Assembly (NCBI GenBank): GCA_947462255.1
Contig: CANHOA010000027.1
Coordinates: forward strand, 1 to 45,095
Direction: 5' to 3'
Length of the DNA stretch: 45,095 nucleotides
Source: Flavobacteriales bacterium
GTDB lineage: Bacteria; Bacteroidota; Bacteroidia; Flavobacteriales_D; Crocinitomicaceae
Part shown: piece after piece, positions 6,291 to 15,426 of the stretch
How positions within the stretch are numbered: the stretch's first letter is position 1
How the letters are laid out: every line of letters begins with the position of its first letter
Position numbers and translations under genes: made by a program
Notes under the pieces: generated by a model
Told to the model about the DNA's origin: nothing
Databases searched by the model: none
The model's input: only the letters and a program-made list of their open reading frames with translations

Positions 6291-8852
6291 ATGAAAAATT
6301 TTCTATTTTCCCTAACATTTCTATGTCTTTCAGTTGGCTTTAATACCTTAAAAGCTCAAGGTCAAATTTGTATTACAGGCGGAGGCCCTTCCAGTGACCA
6401 AGCACATTCTATGGTTCAGTCAAATGATGGAGGGTATGTAGTTGCAGGACAGACTAGTTCTTTTGGTGCTGGATTAATTGATATTTACGTAATGAAAACC
6501 AATGCTGTCGGAACGGTTATATGGACACAAACGATTGGTGGTACCGGAAATGATTATGGACGATCGATCATAAAAACATTTGATGGTGGATTTGCCATTG
6601 CAGGAACAACTGCCTCCTATGGTGCAGGTGGAGATGATTTTTACCTCGTTAAATTGGATGCGGCTGGAAATGTGCAATGGAACAAAAGTTATGGTGGTAC
6701 AGGGACAGATCAAGGGTGGGAAGTCGTTCAAACACCAGATAGTGGTTTTTGTATTGCTGGACTAACATCCTCTTTTGGCGCATCTCCCAATGATTTTTAT
6801 GTGGTAAGAACAGATGCTGCAGGAAATCTTGTTTGGGATAAAAAAGTGGGTGCTGCTGGAATATCAGATATTGCCTATTCGATTACTAATACAAATGATG
6901 GTGGTTTTGCAGTTGCTGGAACGGCCTATACGTGGACAGGAAGCGGGAGCACTTCATCAAATGATTTTTACATTGTGAAACTTGATGGAAGTGGTAATAT
7001 GGTATGGTCACGCTTAGTACAAGATGCCAATACAACCAAATATCCAGATTATGCCAGGTCAATTATTCAGACGGCCGACGGGGGTTATATGATTGCAGGA
7101 GAAGCCGGCCAACCTAAAGTTAGCGGTGGATTTAACTGGCACTATCTTCTAGTAAAATTAGATGCGGCAGGGGCAGTTTCTTGGACTCGTTATTACGGAG
7201 GAACACAAATTGCTGGTGTCTCAACCGATGGAAGTGATTATGCTGAGTCTGTTATACAGATGACGAATGGTGACTATCTAGTTGGGGGATACACTTTCTC
7301 GTTTAATTACAATTTCAGTACCGGTCAACAAGTAGGATTGGAATACTATTTGGTTCGTGTTTCAGGAACGGGCTCTCTAATTTCAACGCACATTATTGGT
7401 ACAGCGCAAAACGACATGGGAAAATGTTTAATTAAAACAAATGATGGCGGGTACATGATGGCGGGTTATTCGCAAGAATTAACGGCTGGAACTTATCCTG
7501 ACGAATTTTACCTTGTAAAATTAGATGCATCCCTTAATACCTGTTGTACAATAAGAACGGGTGGAGCGGATCGCGGGACAGGACCAACCAATACAACAAG
7601 AGGAGCTAGTTCGGCGGCAGGAGGAACAAGTGTTTCAGGCGGACTTTATGGCAGTGGAGGAACAACATCAATTCTATGTGGCTTACCTTCTCTAAACGCG
7701 GCTTTTCAAACCAATCAAGCTCAACTTTGTCAACCCAATAGCTGTGTCAACTTTACCGATATTTCGAACGGTAGTCCAAGCACTTGGTCGTGGTCATTCC
7801 CCGGTGCAAATCCTTCTTCCTCGAACCTTCAAAACCCTACAAACATTTGCTACACTACTCCCGGATCGTATCCTGTGACATTAATCGTTGGCAATGGAGT
7901 AAGTGTAGACACCCTTATTACGTCAAATTTTATAACGCTAAATACAGGTCCTGCAGTTCCAACAATCTCAACTTCAGGTCCCACTACTATTTGTTCTGGA
8001 GATACCTTGCTTCTCACTTCTTCCTATCCAAATGGAAATTCATGGTCGCCAAATGGCTTGAATACACAAACCATCGCAGTAACCAGTGCTGGATCTTACT
8101 CTGTAACCTATACAGCTACAAATGGCTGCCAAGCAAGTTCATTGCCTATCAATGTAGTTGTCAATCCAAATCCAACAGCGCCAATAGTTAATCCTTCAGG
8201 TCCTTTAATTATATGTGCGGATGGAAATATTGAACTTTACTCAAATATCATGGGCGGGAATACCTGGTCACCGAATGGCGAAACAAGCGATACCATTTTG
8301 GTTTTTGCAGCTGGTTCTTACTACGTAACCAACACGGTAGCCGGATGTACAAGTCAAGTAAGCAATATCGTAGTGGTCAATGCAGGAAGTAATCCACTCC
8401 CTCCAGTAATTACTCAGTCGAATGACACCTTATTCTGTTCACTCGCGGCTTCCTATCAATGGTTTTTGAATGGTGTTCTGATTCCAGGTGCAACGTTAAA
8501 TATTTATGTTCCTACTGCGTCGGGATCATACACTGTGTATATAACCAATGAGTTCGGTTGTGGCATTACAGGTGATCCTTACGAAGTAAATCTAACCAAT
8601 GCTATTAATGAAACACAAACCTCATTGTTTGAGGTATATCCTAATCCAGCAAATAGTCAAATCAATGTGAAAGCAGATGCAAAATTGTTAGGATCTATTT
8701 ACACTGTTTATGACAACACTGGGAAAGTGGTTTTGTCAGGAAAAATAAACTCTGAGAATACAGTTATTGAATTAGGTAACTTATCGGGCGGTATTTATTT
8801 GTTCAGTGCAGGAGAGTACTTGAAACAGACATTTAAAGTGATAAAGGAATAA
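6291..8852 (+). CDS. Type IX-secreted protein with seven propeller-like repeats and a PKD domain
   Basis: This 853-residue protein has a signal peptide (about 1-23), then seven repeats over about residues 38-420. Each has a core like TNDGGYMMAGY followed by FYLVKLDAAGNVQW; seven copies fit a seven-bladed beta-propeller. A PKD-type domain follows (about 480-550, core WSWSFPGANPSSSNLQNPT), then Ig-like modules with the recurring pattern GNSWSPNG/GNTWSPNG (about 550-770). The end is a type IX sorting domain starting VYPNPANSQINV and ending LKQTFKVIKE. It should be exported to the cell surface or medium by the type IX system. Repeat spacing is regular apart from longer insertions in repeats four to six. 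A role in adhesion or substrate binding is possible but unproven; no catalytic motif is seen. Confidence 0.85.
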   Translation: MKNFLFSLTFLCLSVGFNTLKAQGQICITGGGPSSDQAHSMVQSNDGGYVVAGQTSSFGAGLIDIYVMKTNAVGTVIWTQTIGGTGNDYGRSIIKTFDGGFAIAGTTASYGAGGDDFYLVKLDAAGNVQWNKSYGGTGTDQGWEVVQTPDSGFCIAGLTSSFGASPNDFYVVRTDAAGNLVWDKKVGAAGISDIAYSITNTNDGGFAVAGTAYTWTGSGSTSSNDFYIVKLDGSGNMVWSRLVQDANTTKYPDYARSIIQTADGGYMIAGEAGQPKVSGGFNWHYLLVKLDAAGAVSWTRYYGGTQIAGVSTDGSDYAESVIQMTNGDYLVGGYTFSFNYNFSTGQQVGLEYYLVRVSGTGSLISTHIIGTAQNDMGKCLIKTNDGGYMMAGYSQELTAGTYPDEFYLVKLDASLNTCCTIRTGGADRGTGPTNTTRGASSAAGGTSVSGGLYGSGGTTSILCGLPSLNAAFQTNQAQLCQPNSCVNFTDISNGSPSTWSWSFPGANPSSSNLQNPTNICYTTPGSYPVTLIVGNGVSVDTLITSNFITLNTGPAVPTISTSGPTTICSGDTLLLTSSYPNGNSWSPNGLNTQTIAVTSAGSYSVTYTATNGCQASSLPINVVVNPNPTAPIVNPSGPLIICADGNIELYSNIMGGNTWSPNGETSDTILVFAAGSYYVTNTVAGCTSQVSNIVVVNAGSNPLPPVITQSNDTLFCSLAASYQWFLNGVLIPGATLNIYVPTASGSYTVYITNEFGCGITGDPYEVNLTNAINETQTSLFEVYPNPANSQINVKADAKLLGSIYTVYDNTGKVVLSGKINSENTVIELGNLSGGIYLFSAGEYLKQTFKVIKE

Positions 8853-8980
8853 GCTAGCTCCTTAATAGCGTGCATGTTTCATAACCCTGCCGTCACGAAG
8901 TATCGGGACAACATAGGGCTACATGGTCAACCAGCAAAACCTTTTGGGAATATTTTTAAATTTAAACTAAAATTAATATC
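8853..8980. other. Intergenic stretch with atypical GC-richer core
   Basis: Between the type IX cargo gene and the DUF5684 gene. The middle part (about 8885-8940) is clearly less AT-rich than other intergenic DNA here and holds CGAAGTATCGGGAC, which looks like a piece of a dispersed intergenic repeat. The last 35 bases before the ATG are AT-rich and contain only imperfect -7-like words. No gene is seen. Confidence 0.35.
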
Positions 8981-9853
8981 ATGGAAACTCTGATTCTGAT
9001 TTCACTTTTTGTTCTTTTATTACCATACTTTTGGTTACTCTTATTTTTTTTGCCTCCAATTGATACTATTTTTTGTGTATCAATGTGGAAAATTTTTGAG
9101 AGAATGAACTACTCACAAATCGCAACTTTAGTTCCCTTTTATAATTTCAGGATTTTTTTATATTCACTTAATCTGCCAAGTAAGTACCTGTTTTTATTGT
9201 TTATACCACTTCTTAATTGGTTCATTATAATCAAAGTTTTTTTAAGGATTAGTTATATTTTTAATAGAAATAAATATTTTGCAGTGGGACTTTTTATCTT
9301 GCCCTGGATATTTTTTCCAATTCTTGCATATAGCAATAAACCAAGTAAAGATTTTAATACAGATTTTTGTGCTAATTCGTATGAAATAGGTCTTACTTTG
9401 GGTGTATTTTTTTCATCGATCTTAACCCTTTTCTTGTTTTATTTTATAGTTTCTTATTCAATAAATAAAGAGGGATGGATTTTCATTGCATCTGCATTTG
9501 TCATTTGGTTGTTGGCCTGGTTTATCGACTTCATAAATATTTATATGCTAGCTACAGAAGTAAGAAAGTCATATAGTCTTAGATTATTTAAAGTTTATCT
9601 GCCAGCCATTATTTACATTTTTTACTTTATCCCATCATTTTTCATTTTAATAGAGACAACTTGGTGGTCAAATCAATCTATTTGGACTAAATTATTTGGC
9701 ACACTACTTTATATTATTTCTATAATTCGGTTAGGCCATTTAATAAACATAATAAAAATAACTTATCTATCAAAATTGGCATATAGGAAAGGAGAAAAAC
9801 AGATTAGTTATAGAGGCACTGAAATTGATGTAGAACAATATACATTAAATTAA
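8981..9853 (+). CDS. DUF5684-family integral membrane protein
   Basis: A 290-residue, very hydrophobic protein with about seven transmembrane segments. Residues about 43-120 match the DUF5684 pattern: a buried segment leading to LVPFYN, then FIPLLNWFIIIKVF, and a later LPWIFFPILAYSN. The same domain is fused to signal peptidase I in many Bacteroidota, where it is thought to sit in the membrane, but here no peptidase Ser/Lys motif is present. The C-terminal half (about 135-260) adds four more membrane helices not typical of DUF5684, and ends in a short hydrophilic tail. It is transcribed alone. Codon use is markedly AT-rich and Phe/Ile-rich, as expected for a membrane protein. Function unknown. 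Confidence 0.7.
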   Translation: METLILISLFVLLLPYFWLLLFFLPPIDTIFCVSMWKIFERMNYSQIATLVPFYNFRIFLYSLNLPSKYLFLLFIPLLNWFIIIKVFLRISYIFNRNKYFAVGLFILPWIFFPILAYSNKPSKDFNTDFCANSYEIGLTLGVFFSSILTLFLFYFIVSYSINKEGWIFIASAFVIWLLAWFIDFINIYMLATEVRKSYSLRLFKVYLPAIIYIFYFIPSFFILIETTWWSNQSIWTKLFGTLLYIISIIRLGHLINIIKITYLSKLAYRKGEKQISYRGTEIDVEQYTLN

Positions 9854-10170
9854 TGTATTTATAAAATCACTTTTGACTACTGTTCCCATAATAGATTGCA
9901 AGTGCCATTATTTCGATTTTTTTGTGATATGGATAAATTAGCAGGAGTAAGTTTTAGCAAAAATAAGCATCTGTTCACGGAAATTACTGGCTTGTTTAAG
10001 AAAAGACAAGCAAACGGATAGAGAGAGACAATTGAACCGCCAAAAGATAATTTTGATAGTTCTTAAAATTTGTGTTCTGAAATTGCGAGTTCACAAGTCT
10101 CAAAATACCATAGAATCACAGAATCAAATCCCTTATTTTTTTCTTTATAAACAAGCGCAAATTCAGATCT
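9854..10170. other. 317-base intergenic region, no convincing gene
   Basis: Lies between the convergent ends of the DUF5684 gene and the M16 protease gene. It contains one 30-codon open frame (9929-10021) without a good upstream promoter or recognisable product, and a 6-bp hairpin GCTTGT/ACAAGC around 9990-10011. I see no RNA gene and no strong terminator. Confidence 0.4.
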
Positions 10171-13041
10171 CTAATTAGTCTTGATGTCTTTTAATTTTAA
10201 TTCAATTATTCGACCGTAATTAGCTAATTTCTTTAGATCAATTTTCTTTAAATCACCATAGATTGTAATAACTCTTGGTTGTTTTTGAATATTTGGTTGA
10301 TAGAAATTGGTGATATCGTCAAAGGTTAAGGTTTTATACAATTTATATTCTTCACCTAATGGGGATTGCGTATACCCTAATTGCTTACCTAATTCGATTG
10401 ATGTTGATATATTTCTGAAGGCTGGGAAGTTAGATGATATTGAATTAATCATTCCAGATTTAATCATGTCAATTCTTTCTGGTTTCTCCGGCATGTAATT
10501 TAAAATACTATCCAATACAGCAACTGCATCATTTGTTTTGTCAGCTTGGCAACCAATATACGCATAAAATGCACCTGGTTTGTTCTTTTCAATTGGATTA
10601 ACGAATGACCCACCTGTTGAATATGCTAATGATCTATACTCTCTTATTTCTTGCATTAAGATTCCAGAAAATCCATCGCTTAAATATTGATTAAAAGCTT
10701 CCGCATGTACTTTATCAGCTGTATTCCCTGAAAAATTAGGGGTGTTGATCAAAAAGTAAACTTGACTTTGAACTGCATTTTTATCGTTGATTAAATAAAC
10801 AATGTCTTTTACGATTGCTTTTGTTTTCTTATCTGTTAATGCTACTTTTCTATTCGTATTTTCATTAGGAAAAACCTTAAAAAGTAACGATTCAATTTGG
10901 TCAGCAGGCGTTTTGCCAACAAAGTGAATATTGGTATTATAAGCAAATATTTTTTTGTAATCAGCAAGGATGTTTTGACTTTTCATTCCTTTTATTTGTT
11001 TCTCGGTTAAGCGTGTTAAGTTTTCAGAATCTTCACCAAAGCGAGCATAATCTAAAAGCATTCTGCCCATGGCACTTGGTTCTTTTTCCTCTGATTTTCT
11101 ATCAGATAACATTCCCTCTTTTATGGTTTCTATTGACTTTTCATCAATCATCGGGTCATACATTACCGCTTTCATTAAAGGAAGGCTTTTTTCTAAATTT
11201 TTTTCTAATCCTGTAAATACAATTGTGAATCTAGCATCACTTGCATTGGCATAATAGCTTATTCCTAACAAAGCAAATTGTTCTTTTAATTGATCTCTTG
11301 TAAAATCTTTCGTATAAAATTGGTTGAATAAGGAACTCGCAATATCTAGGTTTCTAATCGAATCTTTTCCAATCATTTTCTCAAATGTTAATGAAAAAAT
11401 ATCATTTGTGGGGTTAAGTGTGGTATACAGTTTTGTACTTGCGTTTACTTGTACCATACTAGCATCCTTATTGTAATCTAAAATTCTTGGGGAATCATTG
11501 GGAGTAATAGATGCAATGAAATTTTTTGCGTAATCGGAATCTTCTGTTTGTTTAGCAATTACCGCTTGATAACCAGGCTTTTGCATTTTTTCTTTCTTTG
11601 GGAACCCCATGGAGGAACGGTAGACCAAATAGTTTTCAATAAAGTATTTGTTAGCTACTCTGATAATGTCTTCTTTTGTTATTTTCTCAATTTCTTCTAC
11701 TTGACTTAAATACGCTTCCCAAGTAGAACCTTCACTAAAGATCTGTGCTAAATTCAATGCTCTGTTTTCTACACTTTCTAATCCTTGTTGTCTTTGTCTT
11801 GAAATTTCTTGTTTTATGATGGTTAAATCATTTTCTGAAAAGTCTCCTTTTTTAATTTTATCGATGGCATTTAACACTAATTCTTCTGCTTCATTAAAGG
11901 ATTGCCCAACTAATTTAGGAATGTAAAAAATGATTAGCGCTCCATCATCATTATAGGTTAGTGCAAATTTACCTGCCTGCATTATATCGCCATTTAAAGC
12001 TAGTTTATTTAATATTCCAGTTTCAGATTCATTCTGTAACAAACTTGAACAGATATCAAAAGCGATTTCATCTTTATTTCCTTTTTCATAGGTCTTGTAG
12101 CCCAAAAGCCCAACTTTAATGGGTGTATAACTTACCTCAATCACTTCTTTTTTGTCAAACGTACTGTTTGCATAGTTGGGAAATACAGGAATTGTCGCCG
12201 ATCTTAGTTTAGAAAACTTTTCAGTGATAATAGGAATTGTCTTTTCCAAGTTAAAATTCCCTGATAGTACTAATGCCATATTGTTTGCCACATAGTAGGT
12301 ATTGAAATATTCATACATTTTTGTTAGGGAAGGACTTTTTAAATGTTCAGTTGTTCCAATTGTACTTTGTGTTCCGTATGGGTGTGTCTTGAATAATTGA
12401 CCATTTAATTCTTCAAATACTTTACTAAACGGGCTATCCATTCCCCTATTTTTTTCTTCGTATACAACTTCTAATTCAGATTGAAATGATCTAAATACGG
12501 GATTCTGAAATCTGTTTGAATAGAGCTCTAACCATTTATCAATTTGATTCCCAGGAAATTCATTGTGGTAAACAGTCATGTCATTTTGTGTAAAGGCATT
12601 TAAATTCGTCCCACCAATACATTTGATTAATTTATCAAATTCCGTTGGCTTACCATATTTAGCTTGCTCAAGACTTTGATTATTAATTAATTTTTGAATC
12701 TTATTCCTTTCTTCTTCATCACTTATTTTTCCTAATAAATCATAATAAAAAATAATTGAATCCATGAATGGCTTTTCTTTTTCATAATCGATGGTACCTA
12801 GATTCGTGGTGCCTTTAAATAATAAATGCTCTAGGTAATGAGCCATTCCCGTTGCATCTGCCGGGTCATTTTTACTTCCTGCTTTCACGACAACTGCCCC
12901 AAAAACGCTTTTTGCGTTAGCATCTTGGTTTAATAAAATAGTAAACCCATTATCTAGGACTATTTTTTTGACTACTAGCGACTGTTCTTGAGCAAATGTG
13001 TTTAGTCCAATGAATAGGAAAAGGAAGCTTAGATATTTCAT
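10171..13041 (-). CDS. M16 family zinc metallopeptidase, two-repeat form
   Basis: The 956-residue protein has a signal peptide (about 1-18, ending NTFAQ) and the full-length, two-half architecture of pitrilysin-like M16 proteases. The inverted zinc motif HxxEH is at His68, Glu71 and His72 (HYLEH), with the third ligand expected in the downstream ELEVVYEEKNRG segment. The C-terminal half (about 520-950) is the catalytically silent partner that closes the chamber. It should act in the periplasm or at the outer membrane on peptides or small unfolded proteins. It is transcribed alone; a TAnnTTTG element lies 38 bases upstream of its ATG. The exact substrate is unknown. Confidence 0.92.
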   Translation of the reverse strand: MKYLSFLFLFIGLNTFAQEQSLVVKKIVLDNGFTILLNQDANAKSVFGAVVVKAGSKNDPADATGMAHYLEHLLFKGTTNLGTIDYEKEKPFMDSIIFYYDLLGKISDEEERNKIQKLINNQSLEQAKYGKPTEFDKLIKCIGGTNLNAFTQNDMTVYHNEFPGNQIDKWLELYSNRFQNPVFRSFQSELEVVYEEKNRGMDSPFSKVFEELNGQLFKTHPYGTQSTIGTTEHLKSPSLTKMYEYFNTYYVANNMALVLSGNFNLEKTIPIITEKFSKLRSATIPVFPNYANSTFDKKEVIEVSYTPIKVGLLGYKTYEKGNKDEIAFDICSSLLQNESETGILNKLALNGDIMQAGKFALTYNDDGALIIFYIPKLVGQSFNEAEELVLNAIDKIKKGDFSENDLTIIKQEISRQRQQGLESVENRALNLAQIFSEGSTWEAYLSQVEEIEKITKEDIIRVANKYFIENYLVYRSSMGFPKKEKMQKPGYQAVIAKQTEDSDYAKNFIASITPNDSPRILDYNKDASMVQVNASTKLYTTLNPTNDIFSLTFEKMIGKDSIRNLDIASSLFNQFYTKDFTRDQLKEQFALLGISYYANASDARFTIVFTGLEKNLEKSLPLMKAVMYDPMIDEKSIETIKEGMLSDRKSEEKEPSAMGRMLLDYARFGEDSENLTRLTEKQIKGMKSQNILADYKKIFAYNTNIHFVGKTPADQIESLLFKVFPNENTNRKVALTDKKTKAIVKDIVYLINDKNAVQSQVYFLINTPNFSGNTADKVHAEAFNQYLSDGFSGILMQEIREYRSLAYSTGGSFVNPIEKNKPGAFYAYIGCQADKTNDAVAVLDSILNYMPEKPERIDMIKSGMINSISSNFPAFRNISTSIELGKQLGYTQSPLGEEYKLYKTLTFDDITNFYQPNIQKQPRVITIYGDLKKIDLKKLANYGRIIELKLKDIKTN

Positions 13042-13079
13042 ATTTTAGTTTGTTAGTTAAAATTAATTGCTTTGTATTG

Positions 13080-13087
13080 CAAAGATA
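13080..13087 (-). promoter_or_regulatory. -7 promoter element of the M16 protease gene (TATCTTTG)
   Basis: The minus strand reads TATCTTTG, an exact TAnnTTTG match, 38 bases before the ATG at 13041. A clear -33 box is not seen. Confidence 0.55.
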
Positions 13088-13134
13088 AGGGTTAAGCGTT
13101 ATTTATTGTTAAGCGTAATCAATTCTTCTTGTTT

Positions 13135-14757
13135 TTATTTGGCTTTGGGCAACTTGCTATAGAAAACAAAGCCATTTTTTTCATACAATATAAATAACCT
13201 TGGATACGTGGTCATGTAGTAGTTTTTGCGGTCAATTTTAGAGATAAAATAAACCGGTTTATCGGTTTCTCCATTACAAAGCCATTTTTCATCAAAGCGT
13301 TTTTTATTCTTATGCTTTGGCGTTTCTCCATAAAATAGATGGGCGTATGATTTATAGCCAAGAGGAACAAGGTAGCAGTCCTCTTTTTTATGTTTTTGAA
13401 AGAATTCAATTGCAGCTGCTTGGGTTATTCCTTCAATTTTAGATAAGGTATTCGCTTGGATGCTTAAAATTCCTACAGCAACTGTTACCAATGAAGCAAT
13501 GATTGCTAATTTTAATTGTTGCCTAAATAGTAACACGAGAGATGTTATTGCGCCGACAAGGAATACTATTCCTGGCAAATAATCCCAGTTACTCCCTGGC
13601 TGTTTTGCATTTATATTGGCTATTGCAAATGGATCTTTTATATTGAACGTTTCTATTAACCATTCCTTGTTGTGTAAAGCATAGGGAATAATAAAAAGCA
13701 CTATTGAAAGAATTACCAAATAACTTATCGTACTAATGGCTATAATTTTTACTTGTTTCGGATAATTGGATGCTTGCACCCATCTCGCTGCAAAATAACT
13801 AAGAGGAAAATAACAGAGCGATGAATAGTGAATTATTTTCGTGCTAACGATTGAAAATAGAAGTAAGGTCAACCAAAAAATGACTTTCATCCATAAATCA
13901 AAAGGCACATTTTTATGTTTCTTTTGATAGAAAAAATAGCCAATTGCAAAAAACGATGCGGGAAAGCAACCTAAAAGAAGGATTAAAAAATGGTAATAAA
14001 ATGGTCCTCCATGACCAGCGTCTTGTGTTTGAAATAACCTGAGCTGATAGGAAATGAATTCTGATATCATTTGTTTATTGCCGGTATTAACTAATAGCAT
14101 AAACCAAATTCCACCAATCAGCAGCGTAAACATAAAAAATGCGACCAATTGAATAATTGATGGAAATTGTCTAAAACGGATTGAAACAAAGTAAATAAAA
14201 GCGGTTCCACCAACTAATGCTAATGCCACCGGTCCTTTTGTCATAACAGCTAGGCCGAGAAAGCAACCTGCTAAAAGGTACGATCCTATACCGTATTCAT
14301 CTTTGTGTCCTTTATATAAATGATAAATAGCACCAACAATGAATAAATTAAACCATGGATCAATGATGCCAGAATGAAAGTAGATATTTGGCAAGAAGGA
14401 GCCTAAATAAAAGGCAAGCCACCAATAAGCAAAGGTTTCATTTTTAATTTTTCTACCCGCTAAATACAAGAAAAATGCCGTAGCAATGGCAGCGAGTAAA
14501 TTAGGGAAGCGTGCTGCAAATTCACCAATTCCAAAGATTTTCATAGAGATAACTTGCATCCAGATAAAAAGGGGAGGTTTTTCCCAAAATGGCATGTAAT
14601 CAATGGTTACAGTTGAATAATTAGAAGTGCTAATCATTTCTCGTGCGCACTCTGCAAAATTAATTTCATCCCAATCAAAAAGGTGCACTGTTCCTAAAAA
14701 TGGAAGGAATAATAGCAGGCACACAAAAAGAATGAAACTAAAACGATAACTATTCAT
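13135..14757 (-). CDS. GT39/ArnT-like polyprenyl-phosphate glycosyltransferase
   Basis: The 540-residue product is a multi-pass membrane protein of the PMT_2/ArnT type, which transfers a sugar from a polyprenyl-phosphate carrier to lipid A, protein or glycan on the periplasmic face. After the first helix comes the signature acidic loop DWDEINFAE (about 28-36), followed by FWEKPPLFIW (57-66), both characteristic of GT39/ArnT enzymes. About ten to twelve transmembrane segments follow, then a soluble C-terminal domain (about 440-535). It overlaps the PAP2 gene by 8 bases, so the two are co-translated. Together with the phosphatase this suggests envelope lipid or glycan modification. The acceptor and donor sugar cannot be read from sequence. 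Confidence 0.88.
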   Translation of the reverse strand: MNSYRFSFILFVCLLLFLPFLGTVHLFDWDEINFAECAREMISTSNYSTVTIDYMPFWEKPPLFIWMQVISMKIFGIGEFAARFPNLLAAIATAFFLYLAGRKIKNETFAYWWLAFYLGSFLPNIYFHSGIIDPWFNLFIVGAIYHLYKGHKDEYGIGSYLLAGCFLGLAVMTKGPVALALVGGTAFIYFVSIRFRQFPSIIQLVAFFMFTLLIGGIWFMLLVNTGNKQMISEFISYQLRLFQTQDAGHGGPFYYHFLILLLGCFPASFFAIGYFFYQKKHKNVPFDLWMKVIFWLTLLLFSIVSTKIIHYSSLCYFPLSYFAARWVQASNYPKQVKIIAISTISYLVILSIVLFIIPYALHNKEWLIETFNIKDPFAIANINAKQPGSNWDYLPGIVFLVGAITSLVLLFRQQLKLAIIASLVTVAVGILSIQANTLSKIEGITQAAAIEFFQKHKKEDCYLVPLGYKSYAHLFYGETPKHKNKKRFDEKWLCNGETDKPVYFISKIDRKNYYMTTYPRLFILYEKNGFVFYSKLPKAK

Positions 14758-15397
14758 TGGCTTGCTTGAGGTTTAGGATGGATGAATTGAATCTCACAAA
14801 TTTGTGATTAAGTATTCGAAATACAAAATAGGCACTTGCTACCCCAATGAAAGAGCCAGCAACAACATCAATAAGAAAATGTTGTGATAAGTAGATTCTT
14901 GAAAAAGCAACTAGTATGGCGCCTAGAAAAAACACTATCGATACTAATTTTGATTGTTGATATACCAGCGCAAAAATTGTCATTAGCGCAAAAATACTTG
15001 TGGTGTGACCAGATGGAAAAGAATTACTGATGTGATACGTGAAGTTGGCTATTTTATGAAAGGTCGGATCATCTTTTAGAAAGTAATAGGGGCGATGACT
15101 ATCTGCAAAGAAACTATATTTTAAGAGGAGACTTATCAAACCTGAACTTGCGTAACTAATGATTTGAAGCAAGGCAATTCTTACATTTATAAAGAGTAAG
15201 ACAACTGAAATTAATACAATGAACACGCCATCGCCCATGTAGGTAATACCTTGAAAAACAAAATCAAGGAAATTGGTTTGAAAAAAAGTAAGTGTTTTAT
15301 GAATCAGTAGTTTGTCTGCCAGACAAATCCACGTAATTGCTAAGGCCCAAAAAATGATTGTTGCGAAAAAAAAATAAGAATTTGTTTGCTTTTTCAT
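14750..15397 (-). CDS. PAP2-family membrane phosphatase
   Basis: A 215-residue protein with about six transmembrane helices and the three PAP2 phosphatase motifs: Lys93 with Arg102-Pro103 (KYSFFADSHRP), PSGH at 128-131, and SRIYLSQHFLID with Arg167, the nucleophilic His173 and Asp177. It removes a phosphate from a lipid phosphate or pyrophosphate on the outer face of the inner membrane; undecaprenyl pyrophosphate, phosphatidylglycerophosphate and lipid A are the usual substrates. It overlaps the downstream ArnT-like gene by 8 bases and follows the CPBP gene with a 29-base gap, so the three form an operon. A lipid A 4'-phosphatase (LpxE/F-like) role is possible but not provable here. Confidence 0.88.
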   Translation of the reverse strand: MKKQTNSYFFFATIIFWALAITWICLADKLLIHKTLTFFQTNFLDFVFQGITYMGDGVFIVLISVVLLFINVRIALLQIISYASSGLISLLLKYSFFADSHRPYYFLKDDPTFHKIANFTYHISNSFPSGHTTSIFALMTIFALVYQQSKLVSIVFFLGAILVAFSRIYLSQHFLIDVVAGSFIGVASAYFVFRILNHKFVRFNSSILNLKQANE

Positions 15398-15426
15398 CTA
15401 TAATCAAAGGTAAAATAAATCCTTCG

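Noticed and set aside
7784..8191. 135-codon open frame in another frame of the propeller protein gene
   Set aside because: Contained in the type IX cargo gene; composition is non-biological and the cargo frame has clear domains through the same region.
9929..10021. 30-codon open frame in the 9854-10170 gap
   Set aside because: No promoter consensus, no coupling to another gene and no recognisable sequence; likely chance.
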